Shown here in pieces: positions 35,696 through 44,508 of a stretch of DNA of 64,000 nt. The stretch's first letter is position 1. The number at the start of each line of letters is the position of its first letter. The translations under genes and the position numbers were made by a program. The notes under the pieces are model-generated. The model was not told the origin of the DNA, did not search any database, and saw nothing but the letters and a program-made list of their open reading frames with translations. This DNA comes from Peptococcaceae bacterium (lineage in GTDB: Bacteria; Bacillota; Desulfitobacteriia; Desulfitobacteriales; Syntrophobotulaceae): positions 21,065-85,064 of the forward strand of contig DUML01000015.1 of the NCBI GenBank assembly GCA_012839895.1. The letters run 5' to 3'.

Positions 35696-36547
35696 TTAGA
35701 ATGCCGGGACTACAGCACCTTGGTATTTTTCCTCGATGAATTTTTTAACATCTTCGGTGTTGAGTTCAGCAGCCAATTCTTTTATGAGGGGATCATTAGC
35801 TTTTTCAGGTTTTGTGACCAAGATATTGGCATAGGGTGAGTCTTTGCTTTCGATGAAAAGGGCATCTTTGGTAGGATTGAGGTTTGCTTCCAAGGCATAG
35901 TTGGTATTAATTACTGCGGCGGTAATTTTGGGATCACCCAGCACCCGGGGAAGCTGAGCGGCATCGATCATTTTGATTTCAAAGTTTTTCGGATTTTCCA
36001 CAACGTCGTCTACGGTACCTAAAATCCCTGTGCCTTCTTTAAGTTTGATTAAACCTGCTGCTTCCAGGACACTTAAAGCCCGGCCGCCGTTAGTGGGGTC
36101 ATTGGGGATGGCGATAGTTTCGCCTTCGACTAAACCGTTAAGGTCGGTTGCTTTTTTGGAGTAGATGCCCATTGGTTCGATATGAACTTTAGCGACACTA
36201 ACCAGGTTAAGTTTACGCTCGGCATTGAAGCTTTCCAGATAAGGAATGTGCTGGAAATAGTTGGCATCTAGTTCGCCACTGTCGGTAGCCAGGTTGGGCT
36301 GGACATAGTCATTAAAGACAACGATTTCCAGATTAATTCCTTTTTCAGCCAGCTTAGGCTTGATGAATTCCAAAACTTCGGCATGAGGAATAGCGGTTGC
36401 GCCTACTTTTAATGTTTTGGTCTCGGCCGGTTGATTATTATCACCGCTCGCTTTTTCAGCGGGTTGGCTGCAGCCGGACAGAGCCAACGCAAGGGTCAAA
36501 AGGCTAACTAAGATTAAAGTAATTAAACTTTTTTTAGAATTGAACAT
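35696..36547 (-). CDS. metQ: Methionine ABC transporter substrate-binding lipoprotein
   Basis: Binds methionine outside the membrane and delivers it to MetNI. The 283-residue sequence has a lipoprotein signal ending LALSGC (Cys26), then the MetQ/NlpA pattern KVGATAIPHAEVLEFIKP, DYVQPNLATDSGELDANYFQH and IPNDPTNGGRALSVLE. It is the last gene of metN-metI-metQ on the minus strand, 91 bases after metI, and ends before a terminator. Expression is under the SAM-I riboswitch upstream of metN. Confidence 0.96.
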   Translation of the reverse strand: MFNSKKSLITLILVSLLTLALALSGCSQPAEKASGDNNQPAETKTLKVGATAIPHAEVLEFIKPKLAEKGINLEIVVFNDYVQPNLATDSGELDANYFQHIPYLESFNAERKLNLVSVAKVHIEPMGIYSKKATDLNGLVEGETIAIPNDPTNGGRALSVLEAAGLIKLKEGTGILGTVDDVVENPKNFEIKMIDAAQLPRVLGDPKITAAVINTNYALEANLNPTKDALFIESKDSPYANILVTKPEKANDPLIKELAAELNTEDVKKFIEEKYQGAVVPAF

Positions 36548-36638
36548 TCTCTTTTCCTCCCTTTATTTTTCTTATAGTCCTCAACATTCCGGCTTACTGC
36601 TCATAGGGCCCTTAGAGCCATCCACCGGTTTGTTTTGG

Positions 36639-37331
36639 TTAACGGTGAGAGAATTTTTGGGCCAGAGTTGTTCCCAGCCATTGGATGACTTGCACTATTA
36701 CTACCAAGATTAAAACAGTGATTATCATCATATCAGTACGGTAGCGGTTATAACCATACTGGATAGCTACGTCACCTAAGCCGCCGCCGCCGACGGCACC
36801 GGCCATAGCCGTATAAGCGATAATGTTAATGGTTGTAATGGCCACTCCTAAAATCAGCGAGCTTTTGGCTTCCGGCAAGAGGACCTTGTAGATAATTTGC
36901 CAGGGTGAAGCCCCCATGGATAAGGCTGCTTCAATTACCCCGGGCGAAACTTCTCTTAAAGAGCTTTCCACCAGCCGGGCTACAAAAGGAGCCGCCGAGA
37001 CTACCAAAGGGACAATTGCCGCCGTGGTACCGATGGAAGTGCCAACAATCATGGTTGTGAACGGAATTAAAGCTACCATGAGGATAATAAAGGGGATTGA
37101 GCGGAATATATTAATCACAGTCCCTAAGGTCCTTTCGACCCAAGGGTTGGGTAAAATATGGCCGGCAGAAGTAATGACCAGAAAAACTCCCATGGGAATA
37201 CCCAGCACATAAGCCAGAAACGTGGAGAAAATAACCATATAGATTGTTTCATTTAATGCTTTGGGTATGATCCGGGCTAAGGATTCCCAATAGGCGGGGT
37301 CGGAAAACATTGCGACTAAATTAGTATCCAT
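36639..37331 (-). CDS. metI: Methionine ABC transporter permease
   Basis: Membrane component of 230 residues with five to six helices. The coupling-loop motif is EAALSMGASPWQIIYKVLLPEA and the MetI family sequence FRSIPFIILMVALIPFT is present. The start is ATG 37331 after GAGGTGATT; it overlaps metN by 11 bases. It forms the transport channel with two copies of MetN. Confidence 0.95.
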   Translation of the reverse strand: MDTNLVAMFSDPAYWESLARIIPKALNETIYMVIFSTFLAYVLGIPMGVFLVITSAGHILPNPWVERTLGTVINIFRSIPFIILMVALIPFTTMIVGTSIGTTAAIVPLVVSAAPFVARLVESSLREVSPGVIEAALSMGASPWQIIYKVLLPEAKSSLILGVAITTINIIAYTAMAGAVGGGGLGDVAIQYGYNRYRTDMMIITVLILVVIVQVIQWLGTTLAQKFSHR

Positions 37332-38346
37332 TATGAATCACCTCTACTGCTAAATTTTTCTGAGCCAGATAACGATGAGCTTCGGCCAAGTTTTCCGGAG
37401 AACCTTGCAGTTCCAAGGTCAGTACTCCAAAGAGGGTGGAACGTAGCCGGTCAATGCTTCCATAGAGAATATTAACGGTAATGCCGCATTCCCGGATTAG
37501 TCCGGAAATTATCGGTTCGGAAGCGGCTGAGCCCAGGAAATTAACGTTGACAATTTGCGAACCGGGGTGTTGAGCCAATTCCCGCAATAATTGAGGCGGT
37601 AATTTATTAGGAAAGACACTGGCAACAAACTCTTTGGCGATATTGGACTTGGGCGACAGAAAAACAGATTCTAAAGAGCCTTTTTCAACGATTTGAGCCT
37701 GGTCAATGACAGCAACATCAGTACAAATCTCTTTGATTACTTTCATTTCATGGGTAATGATGACAATGGTTAAATTAAATTTTTCATTAATCTCTTTCAG
37801 CAGTTCCAGGATGGAGACTGTTGTTTGAGGGTCTAGAGCGGAGGTGGCTTCATCGCAAAGCAGGACTGCAGGGTTGGTTGCCAGGGCCCTGGCAATGCCT
37901 ACTCTTTGTTTTTGGCCGCCGCTAAGCTGGGCTGGATAAGCGTCGGCTTTTTGTTCCAAGCCGACCAGGGGTAACAATTCCTGGACACGGGCGGCAATCT
38001 TTTTTTTAGGCCACTGAGCTATTTCCAAGGGAAAGGCGATATTGTCGGCAACAGTTCTGGATTCCAAAAGGTTAAAATGCTGGAAAATCATTCCGATATT
38101 TTGGCGAGCTTGACGTAATTCTTTGCCGGTTAAAAGGGTCATATTCTGCCCATTAAGGATTACTTCCCCCTTGGTAGGTCTTTCCAACATATTTATACAG
38201 CGGATGAGAGTGCTTTTCCCTGCTCCGCTTAAGCCTATAATTCCATAGACAGAGCCTTTTGGGATATGCAAATTTATATCTTTTAAGGCAGTGAATGATC
38301 CATTTGGAGTTTTAAATACTTTGCTCAGGTTTTTAATCTGAATCAT
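37321..38346 (-). CDS. metN: Methionine ABC transporter ATP-binding protein
   Basis: ATPase of the MetNIQ importer. With ATG 38346 (after AAAGGA) it has 341 residues, the normal MetN length; a start at 38379 would run through the ribosome site. Walker A is GLSGAGKSTLIR, the signature LSGGQKQRVGIARAL and Walker B VLLCDEATSALD. The C-terminal 80 residues form the NIL/ACT-like domain that binds methionine and inhibits transport. It is the first gene of the operon, behind the SAM-I riboswitch. Confidence 0.96.
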   Translation of the reverse strand: MIQIKNLSKVFKTPNGSFTALKDINLHIPKGSVYGIIGLSGAGKSTLIRCINMLERPTKGEVILNGQNMTLLTGKELRQARQNIGMIFQHFNLLESRTVADNIAFPLEIAQWPKKKIAARVQELLPLVGLEQKADAYPAQLSGGQKQRVGIARALATNPAVLLCDEATSALDPQTTVSILELLKEINEKFNLTIVIITHEMKVIKEICTDVAVIDQAQIVEKGSLESVFLSPKSNIAKEFVASVFPNKLPPQLLRELAQHPGSQIVNVNFLGSAASEPIISGLIRECGITVNILYGSIDRLRSTLFGVLTLELQGSPENLAEAHRYLAQKNLAVEVIHNGY

Positions 38347-38401
38347 TGCCCATTTCCTTTCTCTAGTTATTTTCTGCATTCTTGGTTATTACCAAAAAAA
38401 T

Positions 38402-38426
38402 AACTCCGCGAGGAACCCGCGGAGTT
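38402..38426 (-). terminator. Riboswitch-controlled terminator of metNIQ
   Basis: AACTCCGCG and CGCGGAGTT (arms 38418-38426 and 38402-38410) form a perfect 9-bp stem, followed on the minus strand by TATTTTTTT (38401-38393). It lies directly after the SAM aptamer and about 55 bases before metN. Confidence 0.93.
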
Positions 38427-38440
38427 GTTGTAACGGTTTT

Positions 38441-38543
38441 CCTCTCATCTTTCAGATTAACTCTGCTGGAATTAGCACCGCTGCATAAAAATGCCGGTTG
38501 CCGGGTTTCATTGGGCCAGTCCCTCCACCACTCTGGATAAGAG
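38441..38543 (-). ncRNA. SAM-I (S-box) riboswitch aptamer
   Basis: On the minus strand the aptamer runs from CTCTTATCCAGAGTGGTGGA through GGGACTGGCCCAATGAAACC and CGGCAACC to GGTGCTAATTCCAGCAGA and GATGAGAG. These are the conserved P1, kink-turn, P3 and J3/4 elements of SAM-I. With the terminator that follows, it should switch metNIQ off when SAM is abundant. Confidence 0.97.
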
Positions 38544-38585
38544 TTTTTTTGTTATAAGTTTTCAAAGAAAGCGTATTTAACAATA

Positions 38586-38614
38586 AATATATCTTGCTAA
38601 TAAGCAAATGTCAA
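38586..38614 (-). promoter_or_regulatory. Promoter of the SAM riboswitch/metNIQ operon
   Basis: On the minus strand TTGACA (38614-38609, perfect) and TATATT (38591-38586) are spaced by 17 bases. Transcription would start about 35 bases before the aptamer. Confidence 0.75.
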
Positions 38615-38695
38615 TAAATTTTTTTAGGAGATTTGTGGAAGTTTTTTGCAATGAAAGGGCTTGCCCCTTTGTTGTTATAGCATTGCCACGAGTGA

Positions 38696-38724
38696 TTGAG
38701 CTTCACTTTTGCTTAAGTTATAAT
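38696..38724 (+). promoter_or_regulatory. Promoter of sfsA
   Basis: TTGAGC (38696-38701) and TATAAT (38719-38724) are separated by 17 bases, 68 bases before the sfsA start. Confidence 0.6.
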
Positions 38725-38791
38725 GTATTGAACAACTAATTTATATTGTATTAAACAACTATTAAACTAATATCAAGAAGCGAAGTGCCAT

Positions 38792-39493
38792 ATGAGATAC
38801 GAGGGAATTAAAAAGGGCATCTTTTTGGAACGGCCAAACCGGTTTATTGCTTATGTTGAAATAGAAGGTCAAATTGAAGTTTGCCATGTGAAAAATACCG
38901 GCCGCTGCAGGGAATTGCTCATCTCTGGGGCTAAGGTTATAGTTCAGGAAAGCAGCCATCCAGGCCGAAAAACCAAGTATGATTTAATAGCTGTATGGAA
39001 AGGGGAGCGACTTATCAATATAGACAGTCAGGCTCCTAATGTCATTTTCAGGGAATGGCTGAGCTCAGGTTTATATTTTCCGGACCTTAAGACCGTTAAA
39101 TCCGAACAAAAATATGGAAATTCACGCTTCGATTATTATCTTGAGGCAGGGGAACGAAAAATTTTCGTTGAGGTCAAAGGTGTAACCCTGGAACAGGAAG
39201 GAGTGGCCCTTTTCCCGGATGCCCCAACATTGCGGGGAGTGAAACATCTCCAAGAACTGGCAACCTGTATGGAAGAGGGTTATGAAGCTATGGTTATTTT
39301 TATTATCCAAATGAAAGGAATACGCTATATGGCGCCTAACGACAAGATGCATCCTGAATTTGGAGATACACTGAGGGAACTTTTTCATAAAGGGGCTCAA
39401 GTGCTGGCTATTGATTGTCAGGTTACTGAGAATGAAATCATCCCTGATTCATTAGTGCAAGTAAAGTTGAATAATATCTTTCTGTCATGGTAG
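38792..39493 (+). CDS. sfsA: SfsA-family protein (sugar fermentation stimulation protein homologue)
   Basis: Protein of 233 residues with the SfsA hallmarks: RPNRFIAYVEIEG, CHVKNTGRCRELL, GNSRFDYYLE and FVEVKGVTLEQEGVALFPDA. The last two form a nuclease-like core (D-x15-ExK); the family is proposed to bind nucleic acid, with the biochemical role unsettled. The start is ATG 38792 with only a weak ribosome site (AAGAAG). It has its own promoter and no obvious operon partners. Confidence 0.93.
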   Translation: MRYEGIKKGIFLERPNRFIAYVEIEGQIEVCHVKNTGRCRELLISGAKVIVQESSHPGRKTKYDLIAVWKGERLINIDSQAPNVIFREWLSSGLYFPDLKTVKSEQKYGNSRFDYYLEAGERKIFVEVKGVTLEQEGVALFPDAPTLRGVKHLQELATCMEEGYEAMVIFIIQMKGIRYMAPNDKMHPEFGDTLRELFHKGAQVLAIDCQVTENEIIPDSLVQVKLNNIFLSW

Positions 39494-39552
39494 GATGGAA
39501 TTGCTTATAGTTTTTATTAAGCTGGCTTATTTAGCTGGAAAGGAGACAAAAA

Positions 39553-40446
39553 ATGATCGCCAAATTTGCCAATGTTTTTCATGATCATGAAAAATATTCG
39601 AATAAAGATTATTTGCTGAATAAAGTAACCTCTAGGCTCCTCAGGCAGGTAGCCAATATCTTTTTAAAAGGCTTAAGGACTAAAGTCCAGACTTACGGGG
39701 GGAAAGGCCGGCTGGATTTAAACGCCTCATTAAAAGAATTATGCAATATTATATGTCAAAGTGTGGATCTGGAAAAGACGAACAGCTGGGACTGGTATTT
39801 TTTGCTTGAAGATTATCAGGCAGCCTTTCAGAGGTTCTTAGTTAAACCTTTTCCGGTTTTTATGGATGCCACCGGTAAAGTTGCCCTGGAATTTCTGGAG
39901 GGGGATGAACTGGTAATAAAAGAGTTAAACGAGGCTTTCTCTGACAATAACATTGGTTATAGATTGCAGAATAACCCGGCTTCCCCTTGGGTCTGTCTGG
40001 ATCCCAGCGTAAAACAGTTGGTAGCTACTCCGGAAGCCGAAGCAAGAGAAACAGCTTGGCAATCGGAGAGAGAGGCACTGGAGCAAATCAAGCGAGTTAG
40101 GGAGCGACTTTGGCAAGGCGGAAATGAAAAAAAAGAAAATGAAAAGGAAGTAAAAGAAGCGCTTCAAGATTGCATAGTGGCATTAGATGCATTCCTGAAG
40201 GAAACTACCGGGACAGAAAAAACCGAGGATGCCTTGGCAACGCTGCAAAAAAATAACAATTGGGGGCCCAAGTGGCTTTTGGAAGACGGCTTGCTGGCTG
40301 GAGAACTGTTAAGGAAAGCCGCCGGTAATGAGCAGTTAACGGACAGGAAGTTAACCTTTGAACAAGCTGTTTATTTGGTCGACAGAGTTTTGGCTTTCGC
40401 CAATTACTTAAGGGCGGTAGGGCAAAATTCTAAGGATCCTACTTGA
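39553..40446 (+). CDS. Protein of unknown function
   Basis: Soluble protein of 297 residues, mostly helical, starting with ATG after AAAGGAG. Trp-rich segments (NSWDWYFLLEDYQ, NNNWGPKWLLEDG) and a charged central helix (about 165-200, rich in Glu, Lys and Arg) are the most visible features; there are no membrane helices, P-loop or metal motif. I do not recognise a family. It lies between sfsA and the yerC-like regulator with gaps of 59 and 124 bases, so it might have its own function rather than belong to either. Confidence 0.75.
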   Translation: MIAKFANVFHDHEKYSNKDYLLNKVTSRLLRQVANIFLKGLRTKVQTYGGKGRLDLNASLKELCNIICQSVDLEKTNSWDWYFLLEDYQAAFQRFLVKPFPVFMDATGKVALEFLEGDELVIKELNEAFSDNNIGYRLQNNPASPWVCLDPSVKQLVATPEAEARETAWQSEREALEQIKRVRERLWQGGNEKKENEKEVKEALQDCIVALDAFLKETTGTEKTEDALATLQKNNNWGPKWLLEDGLLAGELLRKAAGNEQLTDRKLTFEQAVYLVDRVLAFANYLRAVGQNSKDPT

Positions 40447-40570
40447 CAGTTGGCTGTTACTTTCATAAATTAAAGTATAAAAGAGCTAATTTATTTTGGA
40501 AGAACTAAAGAACGGTCGTAAATTGTTATCTTTGGAGATCTAATAAGGATCCTGTCCGGGAGGTGTACTT

Positions 40571-40903
40571 ATGTGGACTGATGAAAGGCTGAAAGATGAT
40601 TTAACAGATTCACTTTTTGAGGCTATTTTGCTTTTAGAGACTAAAGAGGAGTGTTACCGTTTCTTTCAGGATATTGCCACAGTCGCCGAGATTAAAGCTT
40701 TGGCCCAACGCCTGGAGGTGGCCAAGATGTTGGAAGCCAATGTAACTTATACTCAGATTGCCAATCTGACCGGGGCTAGTTCAGCCACTATCAGCAGAGT
40801 AAAACGCTGTCTGAACTATGGTGCCGACGGTTATAAATTAATCCTGAAACGTTTGGCCGAAAAGGAAAAGAAAGCAGCAGTTGAAGGAGAACCGTCTAAA
40901 TAA
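40571..40903 (+). CDS. yerC: YerC/TrpR-family transcriptional regulator
   Basis: DNA-binding protein of 110 residues with the Trp-repressor helix-turn-helix: EIKALAQRLEVAKMLEANVTYTQIANLTGASSATISRVKRCLN. The YerC/YecD branch occurs throughout Firmicutes. It stands immediately upstream of the histidine genes, which supports a role in controlling histidine synthesis, as has been proposed for this branch from comparative genomics; I cannot confirm it from this window. The start is ATG after GGGAGGTG. Confidence 0.9.
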   Translation: MWTDERLKDDLTDSLFEAILLLETKEECYRFFQDIATVAEIKALAQRLEVAKMLEANVTYTQIANLTGASSATISRVKRCLNYGADGYKLILKRLAEKEKKAAVEGEPSK

Positions 40904-41117
40904 ATTTTGAACGTAGGTTTAAGAGTTATATAGTTTAAGAGTTATATATAAAAATAGTTACTTATTATTTGAGATTAAAATACTTAGATTTGCGATTAAA
41001 TTCTGGATCTTATAATAAAAATTTAAGCCATAAAAAATTCAAACAATTATAAGACCTAAATTATGAAGCGTATTAAAAAAATTACCAGTAAAAGTAAAGT
41101 TTAGAGGTGCAAAGCTT

Positions 41118-42287
41118 ATGGAAAGATCTCCCTTGGGGCTTAAACTCCCGGAAGGGATGCGCGATCTCCTGCCAAATGAGTTGGCCGCTCTGGAAAAGCT
41201 GGAAACAAAAGCCTTAAATGTCTGCAAAAATTGGTCCTACCAAAAAGTTCTTACTTCCGGCTTGGAATACCGGGCTTGTCTTGAACCGGACGCCGATGCC
41301 GAAGATAATCTCTATAAATTTTTTGATCAAAACGGCCATGTCCTGGTATTGCGCCCAGAGTTTACAACCCCGATTGCCCGGCTGGTTACAACCAGGCTTA
41401 AAAATGAACAGTTTCCTTTAAGGTTTTGTTATAGCGGGGATGTCTATAGAAATAATGCCGGCCGCTACCGGGAGTTTCGCCAGGTAGGCGTCGAATCGAT
41501 CGGCTCCGGTTCGGATTTGGCGGATGCCGAAGTGATTGCTTTAGCTGTTGAGATTATGCGCGAATTGGATATTAAGAACTTCCAAATCAGTTTAGGACAC
41601 AATGGTATTTTTTCCGGCTTGGCAAAAGAGATGAAGTTTGACGCCAAGCTTCAAAAAGAACTGGAAAATGGTATCGCCCGCAAGGACATGGTGAAATTAG
41701 AAAGTATTATCTCGCAAAATGACCTCCCGGAGGCTGCTAAAGAATTACTTTTGGCTTTGCCACACCTTACGGGCCAAGAAGAAGTCTTGGACAAACTGCA
41801 AAACTGGAATAATATTTTGGCTATCAGAAGGGCTGTAGAGTCTTTAAGGACAATTTATCTCTATCTCCGGGAATTTGGGGTTAAGGATTACATTACTCTG
41901 GATTTGGGAATTCTAAGAGGCTTTTCTTATTATACCGGGGTGATTTTTGAAGGTTATTTGCCGGGAATTGGCATGCCGGTGATTGAAGGAGGACGATATG
42001 ACGGTTTGTATGCCGATTTCGGGATGAACCTGCCTGCAACCGGTTTTGCCGTTAACCTTGGGGTCATGTTGGAACAGCTGGAGGAATTTGAATTAGAAAC
42101 CGCCGATGTTCTAGTCTATGGACAATCTCCGGGTAAAGTGATTAAACGCTGCCGGGAATTAAGAAAAGCCGGCAAGAAGGTTGAGATGGCTATTGATTTT
42201 ATGACTGATACGGATGCCAAGAATTTAGCTTCCAGCCGGGGAATTCCTCAAGTGGAAAAAATCGAAAACACACGTGACCCGCGCTAA
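41118..42287 (+). CDS. hisZ: ATP phosphoribosyltransferase regulatory subunit
   Basis: Histidyl-tRNA synthetase-like protein that activates the short HisG and conveys histidine feedback. It has 389 residues and keeps the class II catalytic fold (LPEGMRDLLPNELAALEKLE, LRPEFTTPIARLV, GDVYRNNAGRYREFRQVGVE, GRYDGLYADFG) but lacks a full anticodon-binding domain. Its ATG follows AGAGGTG. It needs the short HisG, encoded at 43791, from which it is separated by pfkA. A terminator follows. Confidence 0.95.
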   Translation: MERSPLGLKLPEGMRDLLPNELAALEKLETKALNVCKNWSYQKVLTSGLEYRACLEPDADAEDNLYKFFDQNGHVLVLRPEFTTPIARLVTTRLKNEQFPLRFCYSGDVYRNNAGRYREFRQVGVESIGSGSDLADAEVIALAVEIMRELDIKNFQISLGHNGIFSGLAKEMKFDAKLQKELENGIARKDMVKLESIISQNDLPEAAKELLLALPHLTGQEEVLDKLQNWNNILAIRRAVESLRTIYLYLREFGVKDYITLDLGILRGFSYYTGVIFEGYLPGIGMPVIEGGRYDGLYADFGMNLPATGFAVNLGVMLEQLEEFELETADVLVYGQSPGKVIKRCRELRKAGKKVEMAIDFMTDTDAKNLASSRGIPQVEKIENTRDPR

Positions 42288-42305
42288 CTGGCATTATAAT
42301 TTTTT

Positions 42306-42331
42306 GGTGCTGAAAGCACCTGTCATTTTTT
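42306..42331 (+). terminator. Intrinsic terminator after hisZ
   Basis: GGTGCT (42306-42311) and AGCACC (42315-42320) pair around a three-base loop, followed by TGTCATTTTTT. It would separate hisZ from pfkA. Confidence 0.7.
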
Positions 42332-42389
42332 ATAATAGCTTTCAACCCTTTTGGAGGATCTTTCTAACTTATAGAAAGGGGATATGGCT

Positions 42390-43472
42390 ATGGTGAAAAA
42401 AATAGCTGTCTTAACCGGTGGAGGAGATTGTCCCGGCCTTAATGCCGTTATTAGGGCCATAGTTCGCACGGCGACCCATGCCGGAATAGAAGTCATCGGC
42501 GTCCGAGACGGTTTTAAGGGAGCTATCGAAAGAGAATTCCTGCCTTTAGGGCTTGAGCAAGTATCCGGAATTCTTCCCAGGGGCGGTACTATTCTGGGGA
42601 CATCCAATCGTGATAACCCTTTTGCCTACACGGTAGTGCGGGAAGGGCAAACAGTTCAGGAAGATTGTTCGGATCAAGTAATTAATAACCTTAAATCTAT
42701 TGGAGCTGAAGTCCTGATAGTGATCGGCGGTGACGGCAGTTTAAATATCGCTTTGGAATTATCCTATAAAGGTTTGAAGGTTGTCGGGGTTCCCAAAACT
42801 ATTGACAACGATCTTTTTGCGACGGATTATACCTTTGGTTTTCAGTCCGCGGTGGAGACAGCCCAGGAAGCGCTGGATAAACTACATACTACAGCCGAAT
42901 CCCATCACCGGGTGATGATCCTGGAGGTAATGGGCAGGTATGCCGGTTGGATAGCTCTTTATTCCGGGATGGCAGGGGGAGCCGATGTTATTTTGATTCC
43001 CGAAATCCCCTATGATATTCAAAAAGTAGCCAAAGCGGTAAACGACCGCAAAGCGCGGGGCAAAAAATTCAGCATTATTGTCGTCGCCGAAGGGGCTAGG
43101 CCTTTAGGGGGCGAAATGGTAGTGGAACGGACTATTGCCGGAAGACCCGACCCTATTAAGCTCGGAGGAATCGGCGCCAAGGTGGCTAAAGATCTGGAAG
43201 GGCTGATCGGTTTGGAGACCAGGGTTACAGTCTTAGGGCATATCCAAAGGGGTGGCTCACCTAATACCTATGACCGGGTTTTGGCTACCCGGTACGGGGT
43301 GGCGGCTGTGGATGCTGTCTTAGCAGGCGAGATAGGTAAAATGGTGGCTTTAAAAGGTTCCACAATTGCCACGGTACCTTTGGCCGAGGCAGTCAATCGT
43401 TTAAAACAAGTGCCCCTTGACGATCAGGTTTTGCTGGCTGCCAGGAAAATGGGTCTTAAGTTTGGGGATTAG
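42390..43472 (+). CDS. pfkA: 6-phosphofructokinase, mixed-substrate type
   Basis: Phosphorylates fructose 6-phosphate. I choose ATG 42390, eight bases after AAAGGGG, giving 360 residues; ATG 42384 is too close to that site. The nucleotide loop is GGGDCPGLNAVIR. The phosphoryl-donor residues are mixed: GGDGS (Gly, as in ATP enzymes) but PKTIDND (Lys, as in pyrophosphate enzymes), the pattern of group III phosphofructokinases whose donor is hard to predict. The catalytic Asp is in TIDND. The gene is wedged between hisZ and hisG, and bounded by terminator-like hairpins, so it is likely a separate unit. Confidence 0.93.
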   Translation: MVKKIAVLTGGGDCPGLNAVIRAIVRTATHAGIEVIGVRDGFKGAIEREFLPLGLEQVSGILPRGGTILGTSNRDNPFAYTVVREGQTVQEDCSDQVINNLKSIGAEVLIVIGGDGSLNIALELSYKGLKVVGVPKTIDNDLFATDYTFGFQSAVETAQEALDKLHTTAESHHRVMILEVMGRYAGWIALYSGMAGGADVILIPEIPYDIQKVAKAVNDRKARGKKFSIIVVAEGARPLGGEMVVERTIAGRPDPIKLGGIGAKVAKDLEGLIGLETRVTVLGHIQRGGSPNTYDRVLATRYGVAAVDAVLAGEIGKMVALKGSTIATVPLAEAVNRLKQVPLDDQVLLAARKMGLKFGD

Positions 43473-43575
43473 GCCAACCAACACCAGGGGTTCAATTGAC
43501 TATAAGGTCCCTATTGCATTTTACGCATGGGTGTCATGAGAAACTTAAACAAACCTGTAAGCAATATAAATTTTT

Positions 43576-43613
43576 ATAACAAGAGTATTTACAGAAAGTA
43601 ATACTCTTGTTAT
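43576..43613 (+). terminator. Long hairpin between pfkA and hisG
   Basis: ATAACAAGAGTATT (43576-43589) and AATACTCTTGTTAT (43600-43613) form a perfect 14-bp stem with a ten-base loop. It lies 103 bases after pfkA and 177 before hisG. It may be the pfkA terminator; the T-run after it is poor (ACTTTAATAG). The rest of the 318-base gap (43473-43790) is AT-rich with no T-box, riboswitch or gene that I can see. Confidence 0.6.
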
Positions 43614-43790
43614 ACTTTAATAGTACTTTTATACTTTAATTAGTTAAATAGATAATTAGGTAAATAGTTAAATACTAAATACATCACAAAAGAAAACCTT
43701 ATTGCGAAACGTAATCAGGAATAAACATCAGCGACAATACTTCAACGGGAACAAAACACTATACAAAACACTAAGGAAGGAGTTGTAAAA

Positions 43791-44459
43791 ATGGCAAAAA
43801 ACTTTTTGACCATTGCTTTACCTAAAGGAAAGCTTCTCATAGATTCCCTCCGACTTCTCCGGCAGGCTGGCCTAAACTGCCCAGGTGTCGAAGAAAATTC
43901 GCGCCAGCTAATGTTTGAGCTACCGGATTCCCAGGCCAGGCTTATTATTTGCCGGCCGACGGATATTCCCACCTATGTGGAATACGGGGCGGCCGATATC
44001 GGGTTTGTAGGTAAAGACACCCTGGTGGAACAAAACCAGGATATCGCCGAGCTCCTGGACTTGAAGTTTGGTTACTGCCGTTTTGTGGTAGCAATGCCGG
44101 AAGAAAATTTGCCTCCCCAGTTAGCCGACGGTTCTTACGACTTGAGGGTATTGAACCACAAAAGAGCAGCAACTAAATTTCCCCGGGTAGCCCAGCTATT
44201 CTTTAATGAGCAGGGGATGCAAATTACCACGATTAAACTCCATGGCAATGTTGAACTGGCCCCTAGGGTGGGTTTAGCGGAAATGATAGTGGATATTGTT
44301 TCTACCGGAAAGACTTTAAAAGAAAACAGGCTGAAAGAGGTTGCCTCGATTATGGAGGCGACTACCAGGCTGGTAGCCAACAGAGTAGCCTATAGACTGA
44401 AATATGAACGTATCCAGGGATTGGTAGAGATACTAAAAGAACTGGTAAAAACTAATTAA
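43791..44459 (+). CDS. hisG: ATP phosphoribosyltransferase, short form
   Basis: First enzyme of histidine synthesis, joining ATP and PRPP. At 222 residues it lacks the C-terminal regulatory domain and therefore needs HisZ. The segments [39 protein letters not shown] and the PRPP loop [18 protein letters not shown] are diagnostic. The ATG follows AAGGAAGGAG. It begins the run hisG-D-C-B-H-A-F-IE. Confidence 0.96.
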   Translation: MAKNFLTIALPKGKLLIDSLRLLRQAGLNCPGVEENSRQLMFELPDSQARLIICRPTDIPTYVEYGAADIGFVGKDTLVEQNQDIAELLDLKFGYCRFVVAMPEENLPPQLADGSYDLRVLNHKRAATKFPRVAQLFFNEQGMQITTIKLHGNVELAPRVGLAEMIVDIVSTGKTLKENRLKEVASIMEATTRLVANRVAYRLKYERIQGLVEILKELVKTN

Positions 44460-44508
44460 GAACAATATGAAATAAAAACATTAAGATTAAAGGAAAGGAA
44501 GTAAGGGC

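Noticed and set aside
43473..43790. T-box leader for the his genes
   Set aside because: No GGGTGGNACC-type motif or specifier stem was found; only a long hairpin is visible.
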